From: Thermothielavioides terrestris NRRL 8126
Lineage: Eukaryota > Ascomycota > Sordariomycetes > Sordariales > Chaetomiaceae
Direction: 5' to 3'
NCBI RefSeq assembly: GCF_000226115.1
Contig: NC_016459.1
Span: 4,470,501-4,534,500 of the forward strand
DNA length: 64,000 nt
Below are positions 46,230 to 55,789 of this stretch, in pieces. Numbering within the stretch: position 1 is the stretch's first letter; every line of letters begins with the position of its first letter. The translations under genes and the position numbers were made by a program. Under the pieces are notes generated by a model. The model had not been told where the DNA came from. It made no database searches and saw only the letters and a list, made by a program, of their open reading frames with translations.

Positions 46230-47640
46230 GTTGCACGGCGCGGAAAAGGCATGAAGAACTCTGTCCGCCGGAAAGAAGCTGACAACGCGCAGTTGTTCAT
46301 AGCGTTCGTGCCGTAACGGGCCAAGGGATTTGGTCGCGAGCAGTTCATGCACAGGAGGCGAGAGTTTGACCGCTTTTTTTTCCCACTCCTCCGTCGTTGC
46401 TATGGACACGCCGCGAACCATGTCATCGCTGGCAGCGCCCCTCCACAGTCGATGAGAGTAGCCCACCACCCTGCCACGGTCAGCAATTCTGATGTTGCAA
46501 CCAGCAGAGGGGCATTCGGTGACTTACAGGCCATGTCCGACGGATGTAAGCCCAGGGCGTCGCCGCCGTGATCTGAATCGCAATCGCGGTGACGGGCTGC
46601 ATCACGAGCGTCTGGTTCGCGCCTGTCCGGTTGTAAACGGCTTCGGCGCGCTCGGCCCAGAACCTGAACATGTCGGCGTACAAGTCCGCGTCCATTTGGG
46701 TGGTAACGGAGCGATAGTCGCGACGCTCGGACTCGGCGCTCGCCGCATCCCTGGCCTGCATCACCGCCAGGACCGAGAGGTTGGTCGGCGGCATCGCCGT
46801 CTGACGTACGGGGATGTCGGCAATTGCCGTGAAAGCAGCCCCCCGGGCCGCAGCGGGCTCGGAGTAGAGCAAGCCCGCCGCCGTGCCGCCTATCGAGTTG
46901 AGTGCCGCCACTGTGGCTCGTACATTAAAGACCCCGGCGCGTAGCTGCCAGCCGGCCAGAGCGCGCATGAATGACTCGGCCTCGGCGGCCGAATACACCC
47001 GGATCCCGCCATATACGGCGTGAACGGGGATGGTGGACAGGTCGAATATCGTCACGACACCTGTAGGCCCAGTTGGTAGTGAGAGCTGGCCGAGGTCTGA
47101 ACCGGGCAGTTGGCAAAGGGCGAAAACTACCGGAGTTTGCGCCGCCGCCCTCGGGGGCCCTCAATGGGTCCGGGTTTACTTGTGCATTCGCCTCGACGAT
47201 GCTGCTATTGGCGAGGACCATTTCGACGTTCCGCACGTTGTCCGCGGCGAGGCCGTACTGACCTTTGAAGCAAGAAAATCCGCCTGCCCACACCTCTAAG
47301 TGGTTTGAAGCACTCAACCAGCCGCTGTTCGGCCCAGGAAGACCAAGGGGCACCCACCACCAAGGACCAACCCCCCATTGCAAGACTCAATGACGACGAA
47401 TCCACGGCCCCGGAGACGGTGCCTCGGCGCTGGTCGGGCCCAATGCTCACGACCGAGGTGTCGGCACTAACGGCGATTCTGTTGAGGCGCGATAGATCGA
47501 TCAGCATGCCCGATTGCCCAATGCTGGCCCAGCAAGGGTTGGGCGAGTGGCCGCAGCTGCGTACCGCAAGTTAACGCCTTCAAACCCTTTTGACCGATAC
47601 TCAGGCGCAGAGGAGCAATATTACAGGCATGCATGGAAAG
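46230..47640 (-). pseudogene. Pseudogene of a berberine-bridge-type FAD-linked oxidase
   Basis: Reads as a fungal FAD oxidase (PCMH FAD domain plus BBE tail) only if frames are changed. Segments in order: AVRSCGHSPNPCWASIGQ (flavin-His region) near 47,570-47,515, IDLSRLNRIAVSADTSVVSI near 47,500-47,440, KGQYGLAADNVRNVEMVLA near 47,270-47,210, and VVTIFDLSTIPVHAVYGG near 47,060-47,000. Then NRTGANQTLVMQPVTAIAIQ near 46,600, GGDALGLHPSDMA near 46,570-46,530, WWATLID near 46,470-46,445, and SDDMVRGVSIATTEEWEK near 46,430-46,375. Introns 47061-47130 and 46471-46527 keep correct sites. Frame changes occur near 47,572, 47,380-47,290, 46,575, 46,440 and 46,340. The first Gly of the GGHS motif is Cys. 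A live gene is very unlikely unless the assembly is wrong. Confidence 0.8.
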
Positions 47641-48049
47641 GATACTCTCCGCAGCTAAGAATGCGGAGTTCCGTCGACAAGGAACTCCTTGGGCTCGGAA
47701 GCCCCGGCCATCGTGTTGTGTAATGGATAACATGGGGAACCGGCCCGGCCAGTATGTCAATGCATGGCAAAATTATCATCGCGGGCAGGATTACGCTCTA
47801 CGTTGGCGAGCACCGGCCTGAATGAACTACCTTGGCGATCGTTGACTCAAAATTCCAGGTTCAGAGCCCCTGCCTTAATGCCGGCTTCCGTCTCAGGCGG
47901 AGATCGATACTCTTCATGTACGCTTCCTCTCATCATGAAAGTAAATGGTCAGGGAATCCTCAGCATCATGTGGCTAGCCAAAGCAGAACGGTATGATACA
48001 CTAGTCACGCCCTGGCCTCATCTACAGAGAAGGAAGATCGCTCTTTTTT
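47641..48049. other. Intergenic remnant region
   Basis: About 400 bases upstream of the dead oxidase. Its missing N-terminus should lie here but I could not read it. No other feature recognised. Confidence 0.4.
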
Positions 48050-48115
48050 AGTAATGAGTATGATCCAGGCCAAATCTTTCAAAAGCTCCATCGTGACGGG
48101 TTTCTCTTGAGGAAG
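48050..48115 (+). pseudogene. Orphan C-terminal fragment of a BBE-type oxidase
   Basis: On the plus strand NEYDPGQIFQKLHRDGFLL can be read, the usual end of fungal FAD-linked oxidases (YDP, then VFQ, then DGF/GGF). No other part of such a gene is readable in the 400 bases upstream. It lies head to head with the minus-strand pseudogene, so it may be an inverted piece of it or a second dead copy. Confidence 0.45.
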
Positions 48116-48540
48116 CTCGACAGGTGGCTCTGGGCTATAGCGGAAACAAGGGAGGGGGGGCAGCAGGGCAGGACCGCCCGCCGCCCGCACCCCTTCCACC
48201 GTGTGAAATAGGTGATCCAGCAAGGTGATGTGTCTTGTCTCACTTGAGGCATTTCTTGCCGCCACAGGCACTTACTTTAGGTGAGTGATCGTGCTGACCC
48301 GTAGTGTGCCTGTCTTGTTATGCATCTCCAATGACATAAACAATTACTACTCAGAGCGCCTGTTCTAGCGGCAGTCAAGCTCAGTTCTCCTTTCCAGTCC
48401 TTTCTCACAGAACCATGAACCTACAACGCCAATAAACTGGATCTGTATGGCTTACAAGAGGCACAGTACTTGGCAAGGGGAGCACGCAATCGTCTGCGGG
48501 ATGCCGGGCCCGCCGGCATCGGCACCGAAGAGAGAGGCGC
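48116..48540. other. Intergenic, 3' flank of GT90
   Basis: About 425 bases with no gene-like ORF, RNA or repeat that I can recognise. Confidence 0.5.
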
Positions 48541-50385
48541 TTACAGTTCCTGCCTCAGATCCTCCACCCATCCCATCACCTCCCTCCTGTCATCCATGAC
48601 CCTCCCATACTCCAGCAACAACCTCAGCACATAAACAGCCATATCCTCCTTCCTCAGCACCCGTCCTGCCCACTCCCTCCCGGCCAGCGCAATCCGCTCG
48701 CCTACCTTATCCGCCGTCCCCTCCCGGTCCCGACCAAGGAAATACCCCAGAATCCCCCACCAGTCCCCAAACCGCGGGTCCATGGGCACGAAATGCTTCC
48801 ACGCGACCAGCCGCGCATCATGCCACTCCCGGAACAGCGTCGCCTTGACCGGCACGCTGGTCGATCGCAGAAAGCCAAGGTACCGCCCGCTGAAGGAGTT
48901 TCCGTCGATATCGGGCAGATACTTGTGCTGGAACATGTCGGCCATCGGCACGTTCTCCACCGGGGCGAAGTAGGGCGCCGTGTAGTTGCACGTCGGGGTG
49001 AACCCCTCGTAGAGGCAGACCATTTCCGTGAAGGCGACGTCGGTGGTGCGGGCGATCCAGCCGGGCAGGTCGGCCTGCGCTGCGGCGGGGAGGGCGTAGC
49101 GCTTGTCCGGCAGGGCGAAGTTCGGCGGCGGATCGGCCCGTTGAGCCAGGAGGGAGGCGTTGTTCATGGCGACGAAGCGGTGGCGCTGGAAGGCGCGCCA
49201 GTTGGTCTCGCGGTTGCGTCCGCCCGTGGCCACGCCGCGCCAGAGGGCCGAGGAGTGTTTGGAGGCCCAGGGGATCGAGGCGCCTTCGGCGCCGATGAAG
49301 CGGTCTTCTTCGCTCCAGTATATGGGCGATGGGAGGAGGATGTCGTTGTTGCGGAAGAGCTTGGAGCCGCCGAAGAGCGGGATCAGCGATTTGGTTGCCG
49401 AGGTACTGAGCGGCTCGACGAAGATGCCTTCGAGGGCTTGCAGGTCTGGCTGCTGGCAGAAGTCGGTGCTTAGCGTGTAGTTGGCCACGTAGCCATTTCT
49501 CATATGCGCAAGGCTAAAGGGGCTGGCGATAGACGGCGGCTTATCGAAGTCGGTAATAACCTCGGCCAGCCGGGCCGGGCTGTCAGGCGGGCACCCGCGG
49601 CGCGCGATAGGCCAGTAGTGTTCTGTCTTGTCAGCGGAGAGCTTGAGAAAGAGAGCGACGAAGGCAACTGTACCGTCATGCTCCCACTCTATAGGCTGCG
49701 CATCGCCGTGATGCTCCTGAGAAGCTTCCCCGACTGGCGGCAGTGGACTGAAGTCAGAGACCACGCTCCTGACATCAGCCGTCCGCCTCGTCTTGGCCGC
49801 CCTCTTCATATATACCTCAATATCCTCCCATGGCACCACCATGCGTGGCTCGTCCATGGGGTTTAGAGCAACGTCCATATCCGGCAGCAGGTGCTCGATG
49901 GTCTGGATCATGTTGAGCCAGATCTGGGTCCACCACCAGTCGCTCTCCGTCGACGCCTTGCCGTCGCGTATCTGGATACGCATCTCAAAATCGCGGGCAT
50001 CCTTTCGGATCTGGGCGGGCTGCACGCCCCAGAACGGTTCCAGGTCGTGGTAGATCTGGTCCCAGAAATCTTCGACGATGATGGCGCCGTGTTCGGTGGC
50101 AAACTTGTACCATTTGTCGAACCATGGTGGGGGGTGTCGGCCTCGGCGCTTTCGGTAGGCGGCGGCGGCGGCTGCGAGGGTTTGCGTCGACTTGGAGAGC
50201 TTGGCTGCGAATTCGCGCTCAGCGGCCTGGATCAGAGCGTCGATGGGGTGTTTGTTGGCGCCAGTCAAGGGCCAGACCCAGGACGCTATTGTGTCCGATG
50301 CCGTCAGGAAGTGGAGGGTGAGGGTCAACAAAAGCGCCGTCAAAATGTAGCGAAGACATCTTGTGGGCCGTGGGGGGAATCCCAT
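48541..50385 (-). CDS. GT90 (CAP10-type) glycosyltransferase, type II membrane protein
   Basis: Secretory-pathway glycosyltransferase related to Cryptococcus CAP10/CAS-type xylosyltransferases and animal POGLUT; donor and acceptor here are unknown. 614 residues, no intron. The ATG at 50385 (MGFPPRPTRC) starts a short cytosolic tail followed by one hydrophobic anchor (YILTALLLTLTLHFLTAS) at 13-30; 37 more upstream codons are open but look like leader. The CAP10 core is in the second half: EEDRFIGAEGASIPWASKHS with ALWRGVATGGRNRETNWR, then DIDGNSFSGRYLGFLRSTSV, EWHDARLVAWKHFVPM and a DWWGILGYFLGRDREGT segment. Conserved WRG, the D-x-D-G/GR motif and the HFVP motif are present. Divergent from the cell-surface gene with 905 bases between starts. 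Confidence 0.9.
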   Translation of the reverse strand: MGFPPRPTRCLRYILTALLLTLTLHFLTASDTIASWVWPLTGANKHPIDALIQAAEREFAAKLSKSTQTLAAAAAAYRKRRGRHPPPWFDKWYKFATEHGAIIVEDFWDQIYHDLEPFWGVQPAQIRKDARDFEMRIQIRDGKASTESDWWWTQIWLNMIQTIEHLLPDMDVALNPMDEPRMVVPWEDIEVYMKRAAKTRRTADVRSVVSDFSPLPPVGEASQEHHGDAQPIEWEHDGTVAFVALFLKLSADKTEHYWPIARRGCPPDSPARLAEVITDFDKPPSIASPFSLAHMRNGYVANYTLSTDFCQQPDLQALEGIFVEPLSTSATKSLIPLFGGSKLFRNNDILLPSPIYWSEEDRFIGAEGASIPWASKHSSALWRGVATGGRNRETNWRAFQRHRFVAMNNASLLAQRADPPPNFALPDKRYALPAAAQADLPGWIARTTDVAFTEMVCLYEGFTPTCNYTAPYFAPVENVPMADMFQHKYLPDIDGNSFSGRYLGFLRSTSVPVKATLFREWHDARLVAWKHFVPMDPRFGDWWGILGYFLGRDREGTADKVGERIALAGREWAGRVLRKEDMAVYVLRLLLEYGRVMDDRREVMGWVEDLRQEL

Positions 50386-51290
50386 CTTGTGAGGGCGTCG
50401 TGGGCGAGGGGCGGAAGTCGATTGTCGCAAAACGCCCGAGGCATTCAACCTGCAGTGCGCGCCAAAGCGATCATGCCGGTCGCCGTCGGATTGCAATCGA
50501 ATTCGAGATGGGAACTCGATGCCTTTTTACAGAATCGGCGGTCATGAATGAGAGCGCCATCGGATCGGCAACGACGGAGAGGCGGGGAGCCGCGAGGACG
50601 GGGAGATGAAGAGGCGGGGAGGACGGGCAAAACAAGAACAGGACCAACAGACACGGGAGACCAAGCTGCCGGCCGCGGGAAAGGGTGTGTGCCCCTTGAT
50701 CAGCGGGCCGCGCGGGAGGAGCCAGAGTGTGATTGGGTCCCAATAGCCGCCGATCCAAGTGGCGCCCCACAGACCGTGGTTGATTGTCCCAGTGGCGGGC
50801 AGGCCTGGGATCAAGCCACGACTTCGAGGCGCAAGTCGTAAAGCGGGGCTGAGACCCCAGAGAGGCGGCTTCTGTGCCCGCTGGCCGGGCCGGGGGACGG
50901 CTCGTTGGTGATCTTGAGGTGCATCGTTGAGCCGGGCCGAGTTGCGATTTGTCCGAGTTCTGCTTCCCCTGGGCAGAAGGCTGCAAAACCAACTCCAGCT
51001 GTTTTCATTGCTCGTTTAACCGTAATTATCTGCAGCCCTTAATGGCCGAAGAAGCGCTGGATGTATCAGGCGAAGCCGCAAACGAGAAAACAGCTTCGCC
51101 GCGAGCATGGGGGATTGGAATGCTGTGTGATACCATTAATAACTGCTCATTCCCACCCTGCGTCGGACGGGCCGATGACTTCCTTTTTCTCCCCGCTGAT
51201 GATCCTCCCTTCGTCCCTACCAGGTAGTCCACGTTTCTTCTCGCCTCGGGCCGTCGTCCCTTCGATAGTCAACTCCACTGTTCTGGTCCA
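50386..51290. other. Divergent promoter region
   Basis: 905 bases between the starts of the GT90 and the surface-protein genes, so both promoters lie here. A pyrimidine-rich tract (about 51,178-51,290) leads into the plus-strand start. ORFs on both strands are short and overlapping. No RNA gene seen. Confidence 0.5.
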
Positions 51291-52368
51291 ATGGTTCTGT
51301 TCCTTCTGTCGCTGCTTCTCTTTGGCAGCGTTGAACATGTGATAGCGTCGGCCCCTATGGGTCGGCCACGGCCGCCAATTGACGGCCCAACAACCCTTGC
51401 ACTCGACAAGCGGCAGGAAACCAACGGCTTCATCACCTTGTCAACCGTCTATAAGGACGGAGATGCCTCCCGCCCGCGGACTGCCGAGAGCGGGTACGAC
51501 ATCCGGGTTGACGTCGCGAACAGCGCCTGGGGCTTTTGCGGCAGCAACAACCCCAACCAGTGTGACATGGCTGGTACCTGTGTCGATAGCTTCTCGTGTT
51601 CCAGAGGCTGTGGGTTTGGGAATACCTACTTGGACACGTGGACCTGGTAGGTTTCCTAGCACGCCCATGCCTGCATATACGCAAGCCTACCTTCCCGAGC
51701 TTGAAGGCGAACTAACACGCTACAGCTCCGACTCCAGCAACCGCTACTGCTCGACCGCCCTCCTGACCCTGTCAAGCGACACCACCCGGGCGGTCACCTA
51801 CCTGGCCTGTGCCGACAAGCCCGGGAGAACAGAAGAATTCATGGCCTTCACCACCACCACCCCGGCCTCCTCCTCGTCCAGTTCCAGTACGACCCCACCA
51901 CAGGCCTCCCAGACCATGATCACGAGCACCCAATCCGTCCCAACCACCACCTCCGTCGCGGACACGGGCAGCCCCAACGCACCCTCCCCCTCCTCCTCCG
52001 CGGACCCCGCAAACAACAGCAGCAGCAGCAGCAGCAACAACAACAACAACACGGGGATGATAGTTGGCGCCTCAGTCGGCTGCGTCGCGCTCGTCTGCGT
52101 CTCCGTCGTGATTGTCTTCCTCATCCGGCGCAATCGCACCGCATCTGGGGCAGCACCAGCAGGTAGTGGAGGGGGATGGATGCCAGGGGCCCAAACAGAC
52201 GGCGCTGCGGCCGTCCCGCCGGTGCAGGAAGATTATTCCAAGCCGCCGCTGGGGCCATGGCATGGCGGAGGAGGCGGCTACGTGGTGCATGAGATGGGCT
52301 CAGGGGCAGGGGAGGTGGTGACGGGGCCTGTTGAGTTGTATGGGGCGGAGGGGGGTTGGAGAAGGTAG
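51291..52368 (+). CDS. Secreted or cell-surface single-pass membrane protein
   Basis: Two exons, 51291-51646 and 51726-52368, give 332 residues; the 79-nt intron has a GTAGGT donor and CTACAG acceptor, and without splicing a TAG follows Trp118. A signal peptide (VLFLLSLLLFGSVEHVIAS) is at 2-20 and a dibasic LDKRQE site, possibly Kex2-cut, near 38. A Cys-rich ectodomain (WGFCGSNNPNQCDMAGTCVD, CSRGCGFGNTY, then RYCSTALLTL) spans about 40-150. A Ser/Thr/Pro-rich stalk with an Asn run (160-228) would be O-glycosylated. One membrane helix (GMIVGASVGCVALVCVSVVI) is at 229-252, with RRNR on its cytosolic side and a Gly-rich tail. The layout resembles fungal wall-stress-sensor-like proteins, but the Cys pattern is not a clear WSC domain. 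Function unknown. Confidence 0.83.
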
Positions 52369-53240
52369 TGTAACGTGGGTTGGACTTGGAGTTGGGGGTT
52401 GTTTGGGGTTGTGGCATGTAAACATGCATGCAATCCGTGCAAATGGTACCCCAAGGGCGAATGGAAAAGTGCCCTGGGGATGTTCGCTGCCCTCTGTGTT
52501 GCGGAAAACAGAGGGGCACAAAACTTAGGTAGGTCTGGGAAAGCCCCTTGCTAATGGGACAGCACCACTTACCCTGACCCTAACGAAGGATACCACTTAT
52601 AACCCAATATTCCTTTTAAAAATTTCAAAATAGAGAGTTATTACACCTAAGAGTATATTGCCAAAATTCATTAATTGTCGTAAAATAGTTGAGGTATTTG
52701 AAATTTGGTATCCTGCTAACAGTATTGGTGTAAGTTTAGTGTGCAGGACGTTGTCCCATTGAGAGGTCCTGTCCCTCAGTTTCGCTTCCGAACTGAGAGC
52801 AGCGAAAATCTCTACTTCCCAGTCGCCCTCGAGTATTCCGTACACTAGATGTTTGGTTTACATGATTGTGGCTCGTGTACTGTGTAGTATTATGTAAATC
52901 TATCGGGCTTGTTAACCACATTCAGGACTGAGCGACGCGGTTCGGTGACATGAAGCAAGGAGCCAACAGATTTGGGCCTGGACAATGTTGTGTTATATGG
53001 CGATCGTTGTAACCTAGTACTAAGCTGAACCCCCTGCTGTGATGAGGAGCCGGAGAGCCCAGGGCTCGACTACCAAGTAGTGTATAGTCAATGAACGACG
53101 AGGAGAGAAGCATCGCGAACATCTGTGGCTGCCTATTGGGTTCAATCTTGGTCACTTCGAGCCTCAACCATATGCCCCCTAAGCGCCAGGCAGCTACACC
53201 CGTGGCGTCGTGGCTGTTGGTCCACCTGAGCGATAAGTTG
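52369..53240. other. Intergenic with an AT-rich patch
   Basis: About 870 bases. A distinct AT-rich patch (about 52,590-52,740) stands out from GC-balanced flanks. An 82-codon minus-strand ORF (52845-52597) crosses it and has ordinary-looking composition, but I do not recognise it. It may be a small transposon relic. The rest holds nothing clear. Confidence 0.4.
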
Positions 53241-53404
53241 GAACGGTACGGCGCTCCAAATCCTTCACTGTCTGTAAACGTGACACTCGTTTGCAACTAA
53301 CTCCAACCAAACAAACAAACCTGGCCCACTTTCAAAATCGCTCTTCGCTATATGCAATAAAACATTGCCTACCCTGCCTATCGCTCCCGCTTACCTACCT
53401 ATAG

Positions 53405-53790
53405 CTTGTGCGCACCCTGCAGCACCCACAGTTAGTGTACGCACCACTGCGGCACCCACAGTTGCGTACCCTACGGCACCCACAGTTACGTACCCTGCGG
53501 CACCCACAGTTTGTATGTACCCTGCGGTACCCACAGTTGCGTACCCTGCGGCACCCACAGTTGCGTACCCTGCGGCATCCACAATTGTGCACCCTGCCTA
53601 CGGCAGCCACAGTTGTGCACCCTGCCTGCGGCAGCCACAGTTGTGCACCCTACCTGCGGCAGCCACAGTTGTGCACCCTACCTGCGGCAGCCACAGTTGT
53701 GCACCCTACCTGTGGTAGCCATAGTTGTGCACCCTACCTGCGGCAGCCACAGTTGTGTACCCTGCCTATAGCTTATATACGCCCTGCCTA
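53405..53790. repeat. Minisatellite in copy B
   Basis: Tandem units of two related kinds: GCGGCACCCACAGTTGCGTA type on the left (about 53,415-53,590) and GCGGCAGCCACAGTTGTGCA type on the right (about 53,595-53,760). Repeat-derived Cys/Pro/His-rich ORFs here are artefacts. Confidence 0.92.
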
Positions 53791-53840
53791 TAGCTCCTAG
53801 AGGTATTGCAAGGTGTAAGGTAGCTCAAATATCTTTAATT

Positions 53841-53900
53841 GCATAGAGCGAGGGGCGATTGTATAGAGCGAGGGGCGATTGTATAGAGCGAGGGGCGATT
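53841..53900. repeat. Three tandem 20-bp repeats in copy B
   Basis: GYATAGAGCGAGGGGCGATT repeated three times without spacing (Y is C in the first and T in the others). Copy A has two. Confidence 0.95.
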
Positions 53901-54017
53901 CTTAAAATCGGGTTGCAGCAGAGTAAGCTGGTTGCTGTGGCGATTGTTCGGCTGGCGGTCAGTTGCAAACGGGTTTGGGTTAATGGACAGTGAAGGATTT
54001 GGAGCGCCGTAGAACGG

Positions 54018-55402
54018 CCACGCGCTTCCTGCCTTTCGGCCTTATTCGCTTAGGGAACGAATCAGAAGAGAAAGAGAAAACCATTGCTGTTCTCGGGTTG
54101 CGTCATCGTTCTCAGCAGCGAGTCCCGACAGATCGGATAATCCTCGTTGACCAGCAACCGATCGCAGTTGTTTGGCTCGATCGCAGGAGCTGCCCTCTAG
54201 TGTATTTCCGCGAATCTGGGAAAGAAAAATGGCCCCATCACCCGAAAGGGAAGGCGGTAGGGCTGGGCTGCCAAGGCGCCTTGGCGCTGTGGTGGGGGGC
54301 GAACTGAGTCTCGGGCTCAAACGTCATTCGGGCCTTGATTTGCGCTTTTGTCGTGGCGGGCGGCGACAGCGAAACCGTCCCTTAGGCGCCCTGTCGGATC
54401 AGGGAACATGAATCTAGCTCGTGAAAACGTCATTGCAACACGTTTTAACCTGAGGCTTGCCAACCCCCAAATTACCGGTCAGTGCGACGTCGGCAGGCGA
54501 ACTTGGAAGTGGCCATTCGTGGTGGCTGGCGTATTTATTGACGGGGTACCTGCACCGCAGTCAGCCCGTCCCAAAAAAACCTGGAAGCTTGCAACTGACG
54601 CTTCAGCCTGCCCCCGCAACCTGAACCATTGCCCACGTATCCGTGCGGCTGGGTCAGACTCAGCTGCGATCCGTAATTGCGCCCACTGCCTTGTCTCGGA
54701 TCGTGTTCGCCACCCAATCCTTCTTATTGAGACGTGGACGGTTCCCTTGACTGTCATTCGTTTGCAATTCGGACACATTTCCCTTCCGACGAAACGAGAT
54801 CCGCCCAGAGCTCCGTTTTTCCCGACCGACCCAGCCAAAACGGAATCGGCACCAGAGCTCCCGTCGCAACCCCGCGCCGCGTGATCCCACACAACAGTTC
54901 GCGCGCATTGACGTCGTGACCCCCACCCCCGCGTTTCTGTCATTTGACACTTACACCACGGCGACCGACGGCGGGTACGCTTGAAGCTTGATCATTTGAG
55001 ATATATACGACAAAGCCCTCCCGCCCCGCTCTTCCGCGGCTTCGCCTTTGCTGGCCCCCTCGCGCTGTGCCCAACGATGGTTGCTTGCAGGCCAAGCACG
55101 AGTTAAGCCGTGCTACGTCTGCTGACTTGGGTCGCGATTACTGGTCGGGCGCCGCGCGCTGCCACGACAAGGCCTTTGTGTCGCATCCTGAACCGGCCCC
55201 TCACCGAAAAGCGATCTGCTGGCTGCTGCCTTTGTCAGGCACCCAATTGCCACCCCAAAACAAAGAAACAAAAAGACAGGCTCTCCTCTTTATCCCAGGC
55301 CAGAGCCGCACGACCCATTCTTCTCCTCTTCAGTCCCGAGCATCCAACCCAGACCTGGTGCGGTTTCATCAACTGCGTATAACCCGACTCCGTCCAGTCA
55401 CC
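54018..55402. other. Intergenic, upstream of small His-rich gene
   Basis: About 1.4 kb. ORFs up to 178 codons occur on both strands without recognisable domains. The last 400 bases contain a possible TATA-like GATATATACGAC near 55,000 and CT-rich leader sequence before the ATG at 55403, with several short upstream reading frames. Confidence 0.45.
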
Positions 55403-55789
55403 ATGGAATCATCACAGAGCTCAACCCCAAGCCGCGCCCCGCAGCCTTGCGCGCTCGCCCCCGACTTCCCCGACCCGGCCGCCGACGAGATGGACCTGGC
55501 GAGCCAGCCATGGATAGCCGCCACCGTCATTGAAGACGACGATTTGATGTTCGGCGGCAAGCCGCTGTGTGCGTGGTATGAGGAGGACAGGCAGCGGCTG
55601 AGCTCCTCCGTCGACGAGGAGGAGACCCGCGGCCGGCAGCGCGAGCGCCCCCGGGTCGACAGCCAAACCGATCACCATCACCACCGCCACCACCACCACC
55701 ATCGTCATCAGCATCAGCACAATCCGCTCGCAGATAACCACCAACATCACCACCATCGCAGCACAAAGTCCAATGAGCTAAAGGCTTAG
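55403..55789 (+). CDS. Small His-rich hypothetical protein, 128 residues
   Basis: The ATG at 55403 has a good context (GTCACCATGG). The N-terminal half has an acidic, ordered-looking motif (MDLASQPWIAATVIEDDDLM, then FGGKPLCAWYEEDRQRL) near 30-70 that looks conserved in style rather than random. The C-terminal half is a His-rich tract (runs of 3-5 His separated by Arg, Gln or Asn) near 88-122 that could bind metal or simply be disordered. I do not recognise a family. The frame is also open upstream with no in-frame stop for 112 codons, but that part is CT-rich leader-like sequence. The gene is isolated between the TIR copy B and the copia element. Confidence 0.55.
   Translation: MESSQSSTPSRAPQPCALAPDFPDPAADEMDLASQPWIAATVIEDDDLMFGGKPLCAWYEEDRQRLSSSVDEEETRGRQRERPRVDSQTDHHHHRHHHHHRHQHQHNPLADNHQHHHHRSTKSNELKA

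Larger units (their letters stand above)
53247..54011. mobile_element. Intact 765-bp TIR/minisatellite element (copy B)
   Basis: Both ends begin TACGGCGCTCCAAATCCTTC reading inward, with a second shared block CGTTTGCAACT about 40 bases in, so the inverted repeat is about 50 bases and imperfect. The hexamer GAACGG flanks both sides (53241-53246 and 54012-54017), an exact 6-bp target duplication. Inside are a 24-base-unit minisatellite (53405-53790) and three 20-bp repeats. It has no transposase and is a MITE-like, non-autonomous element. It matches the split arms of copy A in opposite orientation. The many CpG sites it retains suggest that it largely escaped RIP. Confidence 0.9.

Noticed and set aside
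53405..53790. Possible CRISPR array
   Set aside because: Units are contiguous variants of one minisatellite without unique spacers, and the genome is eukaryotic.
53365..53800. Repetitive Pro/Ala/Thr and Cys/His-rich ORFs
   Set aside because: Same minisatellite artefact in copy B.
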